DNA of 64,000 nucleotides from Lipingzhangella_A rawalii (lineage in GTDB: Bacteria; Actinomycetota; Actinomycetes; Streptosporangiales; Streptosporangiaceae). The stretch lies in assembly GCF_031628175.1 (NCBI RefSeq), contig NZ_JAVLVT010000005.1, positions 124,001-188,000 of the forward strand, given 5' to 3'. Position numbers and translations under genes: made by a program. The notes under the pieces were generated by a model. The model searched no databases. It saw nothing but the letters and a program-made list of their open reading frames with translations, and was not told the origin of the DNA. Positions 32,792 through 41,234 of this stretch are shown in pieces; within the stretch, counting starts at the first letter, position 1, and each line of letters starts with the position of its first letter.

Positions 32792-34369
32792 TCAGGACCG
32801 GCCCGCAACCCCCGGGCGTTGCTGCCAGGGGTGGGGACCGGACCGGGGACGGTATTCGACTCCGAGCGCGTCCAGACGCCGGAGGTGTTCGGTCAGGCGC
32901 GGGAGAAACTCCTGGTAAGAACGCTGCCCCCGCATCCACACCGATTCGGCGAAGGCCGAAACCCGCGGGAAAGCCATGTAGTCGACACGGCGTGCCGAGT
33001 CCAGGTGTTCACTCCAGATGTTGACCTGTCCCCCCAGGACGTGCTCGGCTTCCCGGGCACTCAGTTCACCGGGAACGGTCTCGGCCGTGTACACGTCTTC
33101 CAGACTCAACCGCGGCCCCACGGGAATCGGTTCCTGCGGGTCGTCGGACTGCCGGTAATCGAGGTAGGAGGTCTCGACGGGGCACATGATCACGTCATGG
33201 CCCGCCCGGGCCGCATCGATCCCGCCGCTGGTGCCCCGCCAGGACAACACGGTCGCCCCCGGTGCGAGACCGCCCTGGAGAATCTCGTCCCAGCCCAACA
33301 GCCGGCGCCCATGCGCGGTGAGGAAGTCGTCAAGCTGGCGGATGAACCAGCTCTGTAGCTCCTCCTCGTCCGCCAAACCCTCGGCGCGGATCCGTTCCTG
33401 GGCTTCGGGGCTGGCTCGCCACTGGTCCTTGGGGCACTCGTCTCCCCCCACACAGATATAGGGGCTGGGAAACAGGTCCATCAGTTCGGTGAAGACCCCC
33501 CGGTAGAAGTCCAGCGTCGCATCGGAGACGTTGAGAACCTCCGGAATGATGCCCCACTGCGTCGCCACCTCCAGGGTGGCGCCGGAGCCGAGTTCGGGGT
33601 AGGCGGCGATCGCGGCCTGGGAATGCCCCGGCACATCCACTTCGGGAACCACCGTGATGTGCCGCTGTGCGGCGTAGGCGACGATCTCACGAATATCGTC
33701 CTGGGTGTAGTACCCGCCGTGGGGGCGGTCATCGAAGGTCGGTGGCTGGCTCGCACCCACCTGACTTTCCCGCCGCCAGGAGGAGACCTCCGTGAGTTTG
33801 GGGTAACGCTGGATCTCGACCCGCCAGCCCTGGTCGTCGGTCAGGTGCAGATGCAGCACATTGAGCTTGTGCATCGCGAGCAGATCGATGTAACGCAGAA
33901 TCTCGCGTTTGGGCAGGAAGTGCCGGGCGACATCCAGCATCACGCCTCGCCAGCGAAAGCGGGGACTGTCCGCGATATCCACCGCGGCGAGTTCCAACTT
34001 CTCGGTTCCGTGCACGGGGGCCTGACGGAAACTGCTGGCAGGCAGGAGCTGGCGCAGGGTCTGCGCGCCGTAGAACACGCCCGCCGGATCCGTCCCGAGG
34101 ATGCGCACGCCATCCGGGGTCACGGTGAGGCGATACCCCTCCGAGGGCTCGCCCAGGGAGGCATCCACCGTGAGTTCGATCGTCGGGGCATCTCCGCTCT
34201 GGGGTGCCGTCAGGGGGAGTCCGGTGGCCGCGCCCAGCTCGCGTCGCAGCCAGTTCGCCGTGGCGACGGCCTCCGAGTTGGCGTCGAGGGTGCTGGTGAT
34301 GTCCAGCTGGAGCGTGCCCTGGCCCGGGGTGAGTTCACGGGGATGGGGTACGGGGGCGGTGGTGGTCAC
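32792..34369 (-). CDS. Family 20 beta-N-acetylhexosaminidase
   Basis: 525 residues with a GH20b N-terminal domain (about 1-130) and the GH20 catalytic barrel. The catalytic Asp-Glu pair is in CVGGDECPK (about residue 302), HLHLTDDQGWR and VPEVDVPGHSQ are typical, and the C-terminal GGQVNIWSEH completes the active site. It removes terminal GlcNAc from chitin oligomers or wall fragments. There is no signal peptide, so it probably acts on imported chitobiose-type sugars inside the cell. The DasR-type operator 16-31 bases upstream of its ATG supports control by GlcNAc metabolism. Confidence 0.93.
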   Translation of the reverse strand: MTTTAPVPHPRELTPGQGTLQLDITSTLDANSEAVATANWLRRELGAATGLPLTAPQSGDAPTIELTVDASLGEPSEGYRLTVTPDGVRILGTDPAGVFYGAQTLRQLLPASSFRQAPVHGTEKLELAAVDIADSPRFRWRGVMLDVARHFLPKREILRYIDLLAMHKLNVLHLHLTDDQGWRVEIQRYPKLTEVSSWRRESQVGASQPPTFDDRPHGGYYTQDDIREIVAYAAQRHITVVPEVDVPGHSQAAIAAYPELGSGATLEVATQWGIIPEVLNVSDATLDFYRGVFTELMDLFPSPYICVGGDECPKDQWRASPEAQERIRAEGLADEEELQSWFIRQLDDFLTAHGRRLLGWDEILQGGLAPGATVLSWRGTSGGIDAARAGHDVIMCPVETSYLDYRQSDDPQEPIPVGPRLSLEDVYTAETVPGELSAREAEHVLGGQVNIWSEHLDSARRVDYMAFPRVSAFAESVWMRGQRSYQEFLPRLTEHLRRLDALGVEYRPRSGPHPWQQRPGVAGRS

Positions 34370-34384
34370 GAGTGATCCTCCTGA

Positions 34385-34400
34385 TCCGGTCTAGACCAGG
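34385..34400. promoter_or_regulatory. DasR-responsive element (dre) upstream of the hexosaminidase gene
   Basis: CGGTCTAGACCA (34387-34398) matches the published actinobacterial dre core TGGTCTAGACCA at 11 of 12 positions, with a perfect GGTCTAGACC palindrome in the centre. It is located just before the GH20 start codon. DasR is a GntR-family repressor released by glucosamine-6-phosphate. Confidence 0.85.
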
Positions 34401-34566
34401 TCCATCGTCGCATGTGGATGTGTATCGGCGCATGGGGTAGGACGATCCGATGTATAGGTGTGTCACCAATTCGTTGTCGGGATTGCGCAGTTTTTACGGG
34501 GTGACAGAACGTTGTTGCTCGAACACGGGAAACACCGTAGGTGTGTGGTTTTGGACGCGGACGAGG

Positions 34567-35049
34567 ATGCCCCGGCGCACCGGCCAGCGCGCACGGGCCC
34601 TGCACCTGCGTGCCCGGGTCGAACAACTGGAGACCGAGGTGGTGTGTGCCGCGGACAATATGGCCACCTTGGAGGAGGAACACGCCCAACTGGACCGCAG
34701 GGTGGACAAGCTCGAGGAGGAGCTTGCGCAGGTCCGCCGGGAGCGTCTGGATACCTACACCCGGTGGTGGCGGGAGCGGGAGCGGCACAACCGCTCCCGG
34801 CACCTGATCCGACGGCTGCGTCGGCGCCTGGGCCGGCTACGGCGTGCCGCGGACCGGGCCGACGGGGCTGTCCATCCCAGCGGCAGCGATGGTTCCGAGA
34901 ACGCGAACAGTCTCGACCCCGGAAACCGGTCCGACCAGTACTCTGACAACGGGCGCGCGCAGGGTCACGGGGACATGCGCGTCTCGGATGGACAGGGCAA
35001 CAGCGAGCCCAGATCGCAGGTTGACGGGTCCAGTCGCCGACACGGTTAG
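34567..35049 (+). CDS. Small basic coiled-coil protein of unknown function
   Basis: 160 residues from the ATG at 34567 (GTG at 34501 is also possible; neither has a strong ribosome site). Residues 15-60 form a heptad-like helix (LETEVVCAADNMATLEEEH and following), then an Arg-rich region RLRRRLGRLRRAADR, and a polar tail rich in Ser/Asn/Gly/Asp. It has no membrane helix or known domain. A scaffold or nucleoid role can be imagined but is not supported. It ends just before the 35-36 kb repeat block. Confidence 0.6.
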   Translation: MPRRTGQRARALHLRARVEQLETEVVCAADNMATLEEEHAQLDRRVDKLEEELAQVRRERLDTYTRWWRERERHNRSRHLIRRLRRRLGRLRRAADRADGAVHPSGSDGSENANSLDPGNRSDQYSDNGRAQGHGDMRVSDGQGNSEPRSQVDGSSRRHG

Positions 35050-35202
35050 GCCGGATACTGCGGGGCTGAAGTGCTCGCCTGGTGGGGGCGCCTTGGCGGT
35101 GAGCCCTGCCCGTTCCCATGTTGGTCTGGAATACGGACATAGGGCTCCCACGGGCGTCCCAGATCCTGGTCCGGGCACTGACCGATCCGCGCGCGCCGTG
35201 TT

Positions 35203-35250
35203 GGCCGCCGGCGGCGTCGCGCCCTGGGGGCGCTCCCCCGCACGACGGCC
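35203..35250 (-). repeat. P core palindromic element, copy 4
   Basis: 48 bp, identical to copy 2. It lies in the first unit of the 183-bp duplication and is followed by CAGCGGGGTGGGGGCG, as at array starts. Confidence 0.9.
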
Positions 35251-35392
35251 AGCGGGGTGGGGGCGGTGGTTGTGGGGGCGCCTTGGCGGTGAGCCCTGCC
35301 CGTTCCCATGTTGGTCTGGAATACGGACATAGGGCTCCCACGGGCGTCCCAGATCCTGGTCCGGGCACTGACCGATCCGCGCGCGCCGTGTT

Positions 35393-35440
35393 GGCCGCCG
35401 GCGGCGTCGCGCCCTGGGGGCGCTCCCCCGCACGACGGCC
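35393..35440 (-). repeat. P core palindromic element, copy 5
   Basis: Identical to copy 4, 190 bp further on, in the second unit of the duplication. Confidence 0.9.
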
Positions 35441-35616
35441 AGCGGGGTGGGGGCGTGGTGGCTGTGGGGGCGTAGCCCTTGTGGTGGGGGTGTTTCTCAG
35501 CGTGGTGGCCGTGCGGGTCGTGGTGGTCGTCGGTGGTGCCGCGCCTGGGGTGCTTTTCCGCAGGGTGGCCGGTGGGGTGTTGGGGTGGGGGTGGTTGGCA
35601 TCGCGCGCGCCGTGTT

Positions 35617-35664
35617 GGCCGCCGGCGGCGTCGCGCCCTGGGGGCGTTCCCCCGCACGACGGCC
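35617..35664 (-). repeat. P core palindromic element, copy 6
   Basis: Differs from copy 2 by one base (GCGTTCCCCC in place of GCGCTCCCCC), which is predicted to weaken the alternative inner hairpin only. Confidence 0.9.
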
Positions 35665-35742
35665 AACGAGTGTGGATGCGGTGGCCGTGGAACGCATCCC
35701 GCTACCCGGGGGATGCGCCCACCAGCCGCCCCACATCCCGCT

Positions 35743-35890
35743 GGCCGTCGTGCGGCGGACCACGGCGCTCCCATCACAGGGGCACCCCCACAGCCACCGT
35801 GCCCCCACACCCCGCTGGCCGTCGTGCGGGGGAGCGCCCCGGAAACAGGACACCACTGGTGACCACCACGGCGCGACGCCGCCGGCGGCC
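35743..35890 (+). repeat. Array-type unit and interrupted P core (copy 7), plus orientation
   Basis: A unit beginning GGCCGTCGTGCGG at 35743 is followed 74 bp later by a P core at 35817-35890. In this core, 29 bases (35841-35869, including CACCACTGGTGACCACC) replace three bases exactly at the loop of the central GCGCCC hairpin. Both flanking arms are intact. It faces copy 6 as an inverted pair. Confidence 0.85.
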
Positions 35891-35945
35891 AACACGGCGC
35901 GCAAGGTCAACCAATCACCGCCACCACGATCCCCTCGGGGACGGT

Positions 35946-36013
35946 GAGGCCTGCGGCTTCCTCGTGCCGCCCGGGTGCATCCCCACGGCGGGGACGCCGT
36001 GGTCTCCCACGCA
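35946..36013 (+). repeat. Q companion module, copy C
   Basis: Reverse complement of copies A and B, joined to P copy 7 by the CAACCAATCACCGCCACC linker. It is the last recognisable element before the LysR gene. The remaining ~100 bases to 36116 show no further feature. Confidence 0.85.
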
Positions 36014-36116
36014 CCACGGGCCACCGGGCAGGCCGCCGTCCCCGGCACCCGCGCCCCAGAGCTGCGGGCCGTCACGTCACATCGTGCCCCCGCGGATATC
36101 CCAGTGGTCGGCACAT

Positions 36117-37067
36117 CTAGCTCGGGTCGGGCTCTACGGGCAGTTCGGCGCTCAGGGTGCGGTTGATGTCGTGGGCCGCTGAGTGGATGGCCTGGAGCGT
36201 GACGTTCACGGCGGGGCGACGGACCCTGGCCGCGCGTACCACCGCGTAGACGTCGCGTACCGGGGCGTCCCCGGGAAGGCGTCGGAATCCGAGGCCGGCC
36301 GTTCCCGCGGTGAGTGCCAGCGAAGGCACGGTAGCGATCCCGATTCCCCGGGCGACCAGGCTCAGGATCGTGCCCAGACCCTCGAACTCCCAGGCTGTGG
36401 TGGGGGCTCCGACGACGTTGGCCAGGAGAGTGTCGGTGGCTCTGCGGGAGGGCTCCCCACTCGGAGTGGCCAACCAGGACTCCTCGGCCAGCTCCCGCAG
36501 ATCGACGGGACGCTCCTGGTCGGCCATGGGGTGTGTCTCCGGCACAACCAGCACCATGGGGTCGCGCAGCAGGTGATAGTAGCGCAGTTTTCCCGCGGCG
36601 GTGTCGGGCGTTCGTCCGGACCAGTCGTCGATCAGCGCGATCTCTGAGCTTCCCTCACTGACCTTCTGGACTCCGGTGCCTTTCAGTGCCTGACGGAGGA
36701 TCAGGCGCATGGCGGTATGTTCGCGCAGGCTGTGGGCCAGGGCGGGGGCGAATGCGACGGCGGCGGTGGGAAAGGCGGTTACCGACACCTCGCCGACCGC
36801 GGCGTCGGTCTGCTCGGCCAGCACGGACTCCGCGGCCTCGACCATGGCCAGGATCTGTTCGGCGTGTTGCACGAGGAGTCGGCCCGAGTCCGTGAGTTCC
36901 GCACTGCGGGCCGTCCGATCCAACAACGGGGTGCCCGCTTCGCGCTCCAGCCGTCCGATCTGCTGGGAGACCGCCGCGGGGGTGTAGCCGAGGGCCGCGG
37001 CAGCTCCGGCGATGCTGCCCTGTCGGGAGAACTCATGCAGGATACGGAGACGTCGAAGATCGAGCAT
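36117..37067 (-). CDS. LysR-family transcriptional regulator
   Basis: 316 residues with an N-terminal winged HTH (about 1-60; SIAGAAAALGYTPAAVSQQI) and a LysR effector domain (about 90-300). It is divergent from the class I/II aminotransferase gene, with a 134-base gap holding AT-richer sequence (37075-37115). LysR proteins commonly control such a divergent neighbour, so control of the aminotransferase is likely. Effector unknown. Confidence 0.92.
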   Translation of the reverse strand: MLDLRRLRILHEFSRQGSIAGAAAALGYTPAAVSQQIGRLEREAGTPLLDRTARSAELTDSGRLLVQHAEQILAMVEAAESVLAEQTDAAVGEVSVTAFPTAAVAFAPALAHSLREHTAMRLILRQALKGTGVQKVSEGSSEIALIDDWSGRTPDTAAGKLRYYHLLRDPMVLVVPETHPMADQERPVDLRELAEESWLATPSGEPSRRATDTLLANVVGAPTTAWEFEGLGTILSLVARGIGIATVPSLALTAGTAGLGFRRLPGDAPVRDVYAVVRAARVRRPAVNVTLQAIHSAAHDINRTLSAELPVEPDPS

Positions 37068-37201
37068 AAGGTCAGCTTATGCTATGCATCGAAATTCGTT
37101 GCTTGTGCTAATGGATTGAGCGGGGCAGGATAGGGAGTGACCGGGACAAACGCAATGGTTGTCCACGCGATAATCCCCGAGTATGCGGAGTTGATCTCTT
37201 C

Positions 37202-38476
37202 ATGCCTGTCGCCGTGTCCGCGACACTTGCCGCTAATGAGGCCCTCGCGCGCAAGCGCGGTGCGGGGGAGCCCGTACTACCGATGGCGTTCGGAGAGGCA
37301 GGACTGCCCGTCCACCCGGAGCTGCGGGCAGCCCTCACCGACGGTTCTGAGTACGGCGGATACGGGCCGGTCGCCGGCAGTAGCCGTCTGCGCGACGCCG
37401 CAGCCGGCTACTGGGAACGCCGGGGACTGCCCACCGATCTGGAGCTCGTGGTTGCTGGCCCCGGGAGCAAGCCACTGCTGTACAGCCTGTTGCTCGGCAT
37501 TGGCGGCGATGTCGCCATGGCCAGCCCGAGCTGGGTGAGCTATGCGGCACAGACCCAGCTCGCGGGACGCGAACCCGTCTTCGTGCCCACCCCCCCGACC
37601 CAGGGCGGGGTTCCCGAGCCCGATCTGCTGGCCCAGGCCGTTCGGGAGGCACGGGGCCGGGGCCGCAGTGTGCGCGCGGTCATCGTCACCCAGCCCGACA
37701 ACCCCACCGGCACCCTCGCGACGCGGGACACGATCCAGCGTTTGGCCGAGGTGGCCCGGGAACTGGACCTGGTGGTCATCTCGGACGAGATCTACCGGGA
37801 TCTGGTGCACGATCCCACCGTGTCCGTCACCAGTCCCGCGGAGTTCGCCCCCGAACGCACGGTGATCAGTACCGGCCTGAGCAAGAATCTCGCACTGGGC
37901 GGATGGCGCCTGGGGATCGTTCGGCTGCCGGACAGCCCGCTGGGGCAGCGGCTGCACGCCGAACTGGTGGGAGTGGCCAGCGAGATCTGGTCCAGCCCCG
38001 CCGGACCCATCCAGCACGCGGCCGCCTACGCCCTCGACGAGCCGCGGGAGCTGGTGGACCACATCCACCGCAGCCGGCGACTACACGGAATCGTCGCCCA
38101 CGCCGTGGCCGACCGGTTCGCCGCGGCGGGGGTGCTCGCGGTGCCGCCGCAGGGCGCGTTCTACCTCTATCCGGATTTCGCCGGCTGGCGGGACCAGCTG
38201 GCAGGGAACCACGGGGTGGCTACGGGGGCCGACCTCGCGGCCTTCCTGCTGGAGAATTTCGGCCTCGGGGTGTTGCCGGCATCCGAGTTCGGTGAGGGAA
38301 CGGAGGCACTCCGGGTTCGGGCCTCGGTCAGCCTCCTGTACGGCGACACCGAAGCCCAGCGCTACGCCGCGCTCGCTGCGGAGGACCCGCTGGCCCTGCC
38401 GTGGGTGCGCCAGCACCTTGACCGGCTCACCGAGGTGCTCGCCATGGCCGGCCGGGGATGTGCGGTGACCTGCTGA
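37202..38476 (+). CDS. PLP-dependent class I/II aminotransferase
   Basis: 424 residues of the aspartate-aminotransferase fold. The PLP lysine is K228 in STGLSKNLALGGWRLG, with the family segments TQPDNPTGT and ISDEIYRDL. It probably moves an amino group between an amino acid and a keto acid; the substrate is not predictable. The ATG at 37202 has a weak ribosome site. It is the divergent partner of the LysR gene. The C-terminal ~40 residues (RQHLDRLTEVLAMAGRG) are a little longer than usual. Confidence 0.9.
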   Translation: MPVAVSATLAANEALARKRGAGEPVLPMAFGEAGLPVHPELRAALTDGSEYGGYGPVAGSSRLRDAAAGYWERRGLPTDLELVVAGPGSKPLLYSLLLGIGGDVAMASPSWVSYAAQTQLAGREPVFVPTPPTQGGVPEPDLLAQAVREARGRGRSVRAVIVTQPDNPTGTLATRDTIQRLAEVARELDLVVISDEIYRDLVHDPTVSVTSPAEFAPERTVISTGLSKNLALGGWRLGIVRLPDSPLGQRLHAELVGVASEIWSSPAGPIQHAAAYALDEPRELVDHIHRSRRLHGIVAHAVADRFAAAGVLAVPPQGAFYLYPDFAGWRDQLAGNHGVATGADLAAFLLENFGLGVLPASEFGEGTEALRVRASVSLLYGDTEAQRYAALAAEDPLALPWVRQHLDRLTEVLAMAGRGCAVTC

Positions 38477-38585
38477 GCCGCACTGTGCACACGGGCCGGG
38501 CTGGCCAGTACGGGGGCGCCGGGCGGGTCCGGCCCGCCTGGGCGACCCCCGGTTACGGAGACACCACCGGGGGAATGCAGCCGGC

Positions 38586-38993
38586 GTGAAACCGACATGC
38601 TGCACTCCCCAGATCTGCCGGGTCTATACCGCACTCCGTGGGGAAGTGCCGCCTGGGGCGCGCTTCCTCGTTGACCGGCTGTGGCCCCGCGGCGTCGCCG
38701 CGTCCCGACTGCTGCTGGAAGGCTGGCTTCGTGAGGTCGCCCCCAGCTCCGCACTCCGAAACTGGTTCGGGCACGATCCCGGACGCTGGGAGCAGTTCCG
38801 CACTGCCTACCTGGACGAGCTGGCCGAGCGGCCGGAAGCCGTGGAACCGATCCTGAGCGCCCTGGGGAACGGTCCGGTGGTCCTGCTCTACGCGGCCAGG
38901 GACACCGAGCACAACCACGCCCTGGTTCTCCGCGACCATGTGGCAGCGCTCTGCGCGCAACGGGCCACCCAGGGTGGGCCGGAGCGTTCATGA
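38586..38993 (+). CDS. DUF488 family protein
   Basis: 135 residues with the full DUF488 signature: RFLVDRLWPRGV, then SALRNWFGHDPGRWEQF and YLDEL. The fold is a small alpha/beta domain of unknown biochemical role found across bacteria. GTG start with GGGGGAAT upstream, about 110 bases after the aminotransferase. It may be co-transcribed with it. Confidence 0.88.
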   Translation: MKPTCCTPQICRVYTALRGEVPPGARFLVDRLWPRGVAASRLLLEGWLREVAPSSALRNWFGHDPGRWEQFRTAYLDELAERPEAVEPILSALGNGPVVLLYAARDTEHNHALVLRDHVAALCAQRATQGGPERS

Positions 38994-39140
38994 GCGCGAC
39001 GCCAGCCCGCCACGGCCCCCACCAGCGGCCGACCGGCGGGATCCCCTGGCGTGTCGCGTTCCCGCGCGGGATGTCCTAAGGTTATGCCGTCGATACGCTG
39101 TGTCGACAACAGTGATGGCCGCAGCTGAGAGGAGTCCCGC

Positions 39141-39434
39141 GTGCAGCTGACCGAGTGGGCGCGGCTGGTACGCGCGGAGCTGGCTATGGAAGCCGAGGAC
39201 AGCGGCTCCGGTCCGCGACCCGACAGGCTCACCCAGGCGGACATCACCCGAGTGCTCGATGTTGCCAGGGACGCTGCCCACAGCGTCACGCGCCCCGCGG
39301 CGCCGGTTACCACCTATCTGATGGGGATCGCGGTGGGGCGCGGCGCCGATCCGGAGGCCGTGGCGGCCACCTTGCGAGAGCTTGCGTTGGCGCAGGCCAG
39401 CGAGCCGGACGAGGACAGTTCCCCGGCTGGGTAG
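39141..39434 (+). CDS. DUF6457 domain protein
   Basis: 97 residues, helical, with the DUF6457 pattern (LTEWARLVRAEL, VLDVARDAAHSVTRPAAPVT, TYLMGIAVGRG). In actinobacteria this small protein is frequently encoded near molybdenum-cofactor genes, although none is seen here. GTG start after GAGAGGAG. Its own promoter region (38994-39140) has the inverted repeat GTCGATACGCTGTGTCGAC. Confidence 0.8.
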   Translation: MQLTEWARLVRAELAMEAEDSGSGPRPDRLTQADITRVLDVARDAAHSVTRPAAPVTTYLMGIAVGRGADPEAVAATLRELALAQASEPDEDSSPAG

Positions 39435-39461
39435 TTGAGAGCGGGATGTCGGGCAACCGTG

Positions 39462-39557
39462 ACACCGTAGTGACGAATCGGTGTAAATCTGGCACGGCGT
39501 CGTTGCCGCCACAGCTGACTCTCCGGTCACTGTCGACACCACAAGTGAGCGACGCCG
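39462..39557 (+). promoter_or_regulatory. Possible structured leader of the AGCS symporter gene
   Basis: In the 160-base gap before the symporter are competing complementary segments: ACACCG (39462-39467) with CGGTGT (39479-39484), CGGCGTCG (39495-39502) with CGACGCCG (39550-39557), and GGTGT (39480-39484) with ACACC (39536-39540). Mutually exclusive pairing of this sort fits an attenuator or riboswitch-like leader. No known riboswitch core (glycine, cobalamin, ydaO) matches well enough to name it. Confidence 0.35.
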
Positions 39558-39594
39558 ATGGTGGCACCCCCACTGATGAATAGGGAGCACAGGC

Positions 39595-41016
39595 ATGGAG
39601 CAACTCGGGGACATCCTCGATCTGTTAAGCGGCATCATCTGGGGCCCGTGGGTGCTGATCCCACTGCTGTTGGCCACCGGAGTCTTCCTGACCGCCCGCC
39701 TCAAGGCGCTACAGCTCTGGACGTTGCCGCACGCGTTGTGGCTGGCCCTGATCCGTCGTAAGGAGCACGACGAGACCGAGGGCGACATCTCCCATTACCA
39801 GGCGCTGAGCACCGCCCTGGCCGCGACGATCGGAATCGGCAACATCGGTGGTGTCGCCTCGGCGATCGCGATCGGCGGGCCGGGCGCCCTCTTCTGGATG
39901 TGGGTCACCGGGCTGCTGGGCATGGCCACCAAGTACAGCGAGGCGCTGCTGGGGGTTAAGTACCGCGAACGTGACGCCAAGGGCCAACAGAGCGGTGGCC
40001 CCATGTTCTACCTGAAGAACGGGATCGAGGGGAACCTGGGCCTGATCCTGGGTGGCGCCTTCGCCGTCTTCGGCGCCATCGCCGCCTTCGGGATCGGCAA
40101 TGGTCTCCAGGCCGGTCAGGCCTCCGGACAGCTGGAGGACACCTGGGGTGTTCCGCAGTGGCTGACCGGTGTGCTGCTCGTCGTCGCCGCCGGTGCCGTG
40201 ATCCTCGGCGGAATCAAGAGCATCGGTCGTGCCGCGGCAGCGATTGTCCCGTTCATGGCGCTCGTCTACATCTTCAGCGCCATCTTCGTGCTGATCGTGT
40301 TCGTCGGTGACCTTCCCGCGGCGCTCGCGCAGGTGTTCAGCGACGCCTTCACCGGCAACGCTCTCGTCGGTGGGACCACGGGCGCCGCCATCATGATCGC
40401 TCTCCAGATGGGCCTGGCGCGTGGCATCTTCTCCAACGAGTCCGGTCTGGGCACCGGCGCCATCGCGGCGGCGGCCGCCAAGACCACCCAGCCGGTGCGT
40501 CAGGCCATGGTCTCCATGACCCAGACCTTCATCGACACCCTCATCGTGGTCACCCTGACCGGACTCACCCTGATCGTCACCGGCGTGTGGGAGGCCGGCG
40601 AAGACGGTTACGAGGCCGACGTGCTGATGACCTCGGCCGCCTTCGACCAGGGACTGCCCCTGGAAATCATGGGGATCGGTCTGGGCACGCACGTGATCAC
40701 CTTCAGCGTGCTGATCTTCGCGTTCACCACCATGCTGGGCTGGTCCTACTACGGTGAGCGGTGCATGGACTTCCTGTTCGGCCGGGGTGCGGTTGTGCCC
40801 TACCGGGTGGTGTTCGTCGGGCTGATCTTCGTCGGTGCGACCGTGCCGCTGGACCTGCTGTGGACCTTCTCCGACATCTTCAACGGCCTGATGGCACTGC
40901 CCAACCTGCTCGGGCTGCTCCTGCTGTCGCCGGTGATCGTGGCGGAGACACGCCGCTACTTCAACAACCCGCAGTGGAAGAATCCCGATCTGAAGATTCC
41001 GGACGTGCGGGAGTAG
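39595..41016 (+). CDS. Alanine/glycine:cation symporter (AGCS family)
   Basis: 473 residues with about eleven membrane helices. Family hallmarks are ATIGIGNIGGVASAIAIGGP, the GPMFYL segment, and RGIFSNESGLGTGAIAAAAA. These proteins import alanine or glycine with Na+ or H+ across the cytoplasmic membrane. The ATG at 39595 follows AATAGGGAGCAC. A long gap and possible leader precede it, and a terminator follows, so it is probably transcribed alone. Confidence 0.95.
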   Translation: MEQLGDILDLLSGIIWGPWVLIPLLLATGVFLTARLKALQLWTLPHALWLALIRRKEHDETEGDISHYQALSTALAATIGIGNIGGVASAIAIGGPGALFWMWVTGLLGMATKYSEALLGVKYRERDAKGQQSGGPMFYLKNGIEGNLGLILGGAFAVFGAIAAFGIGNGLQAGQASGQLEDTWGVPQWLTGVLLVVAAGAVILGGIKSIGRAAAAIVPFMALVYIFSAIFVLIVFVGDLPAALAQVFSDAFTGNALVGGTTGAAIMIALQMGLARGIFSNESGLGTGAIAAAAAKTTQPVRQAMVSMTQTFIDTLIVVTLTGLTLIVTGVWEAGEDGYEADVLMTSAAFDQGLPLEIMGIGLGTHVITFSVLIFAFTTMLGWSYYGERCMDFLFGRGAVVPYRVVFVGLIFVGATVPLDLLWTFSDIFNGLMALPNLLGLLLLSPVIVAETRRYFNNPQWKNPDLKIPDVRE

Positions 41017-41043
41017 GAACCGCACCGGCACGGATACGGCACA

Positions 41044-41077
41044 CGGTGGGGGCGGGATCACGATTCCGCCCCCACCG
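41044..41077. terminator. Hairpin terminator between the symporter and thiD
   Basis: A perfect 12-bp stem CGGTGGGGGCGG/CCGCCCCCACCG with a 10-base loop, 27 bases after the symporter stop. The two flanking genes converge, so it can serve both strands. Confidence 0.85.
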
Positions 41078-41234
41078 GCCTTACCGGCCCCCCATCGGCG
41101 TCCCTGTTCCTCTCGTGTGGGGTTCACTCCAGACGTCATAGCCGCCCTGAGCCCACCCGCACCGGTGCCCGGGCCCACCGGTGGCGCCGCGCCCCAGGTC
41201 TGGTGGATACGGGAGGGGCCGGCTGCGGGGCCTA

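Larger units (their letters stand above)
35083..35455. repeat. Perfect 183-bp tandem duplication carrying a P core
   Basis: 35083-35265 and 35273-35455 are identical over 183 bp, separated by 7 bp (190-bp period). Each copy contains a TTCCCATGTTGGTCTGGAAT segment, absent from the other loci, fused to a P core. No base differs, so the duplication is recent. Confidence 0.97.

Noticed and set aside
34501..34566. Upstream GTG start for the coiled-coil protein
   Set aside because: No ribosome site, and the added residues are Cys/Thr-rich and unlike the rest.
35046..36182. Long ORFs in the 35-36 kb repeat block
   Set aside because: They run through P and Q elements in both directions and share only translated repeat sequence with the 8-10 kb block, in different frames.
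39435..39594. Glycine, cobalamin or c-di-AMP riboswitch before the AGCS gene
   Set aside because: Only short fragments resemble the cores; conserved helices could not be completed.
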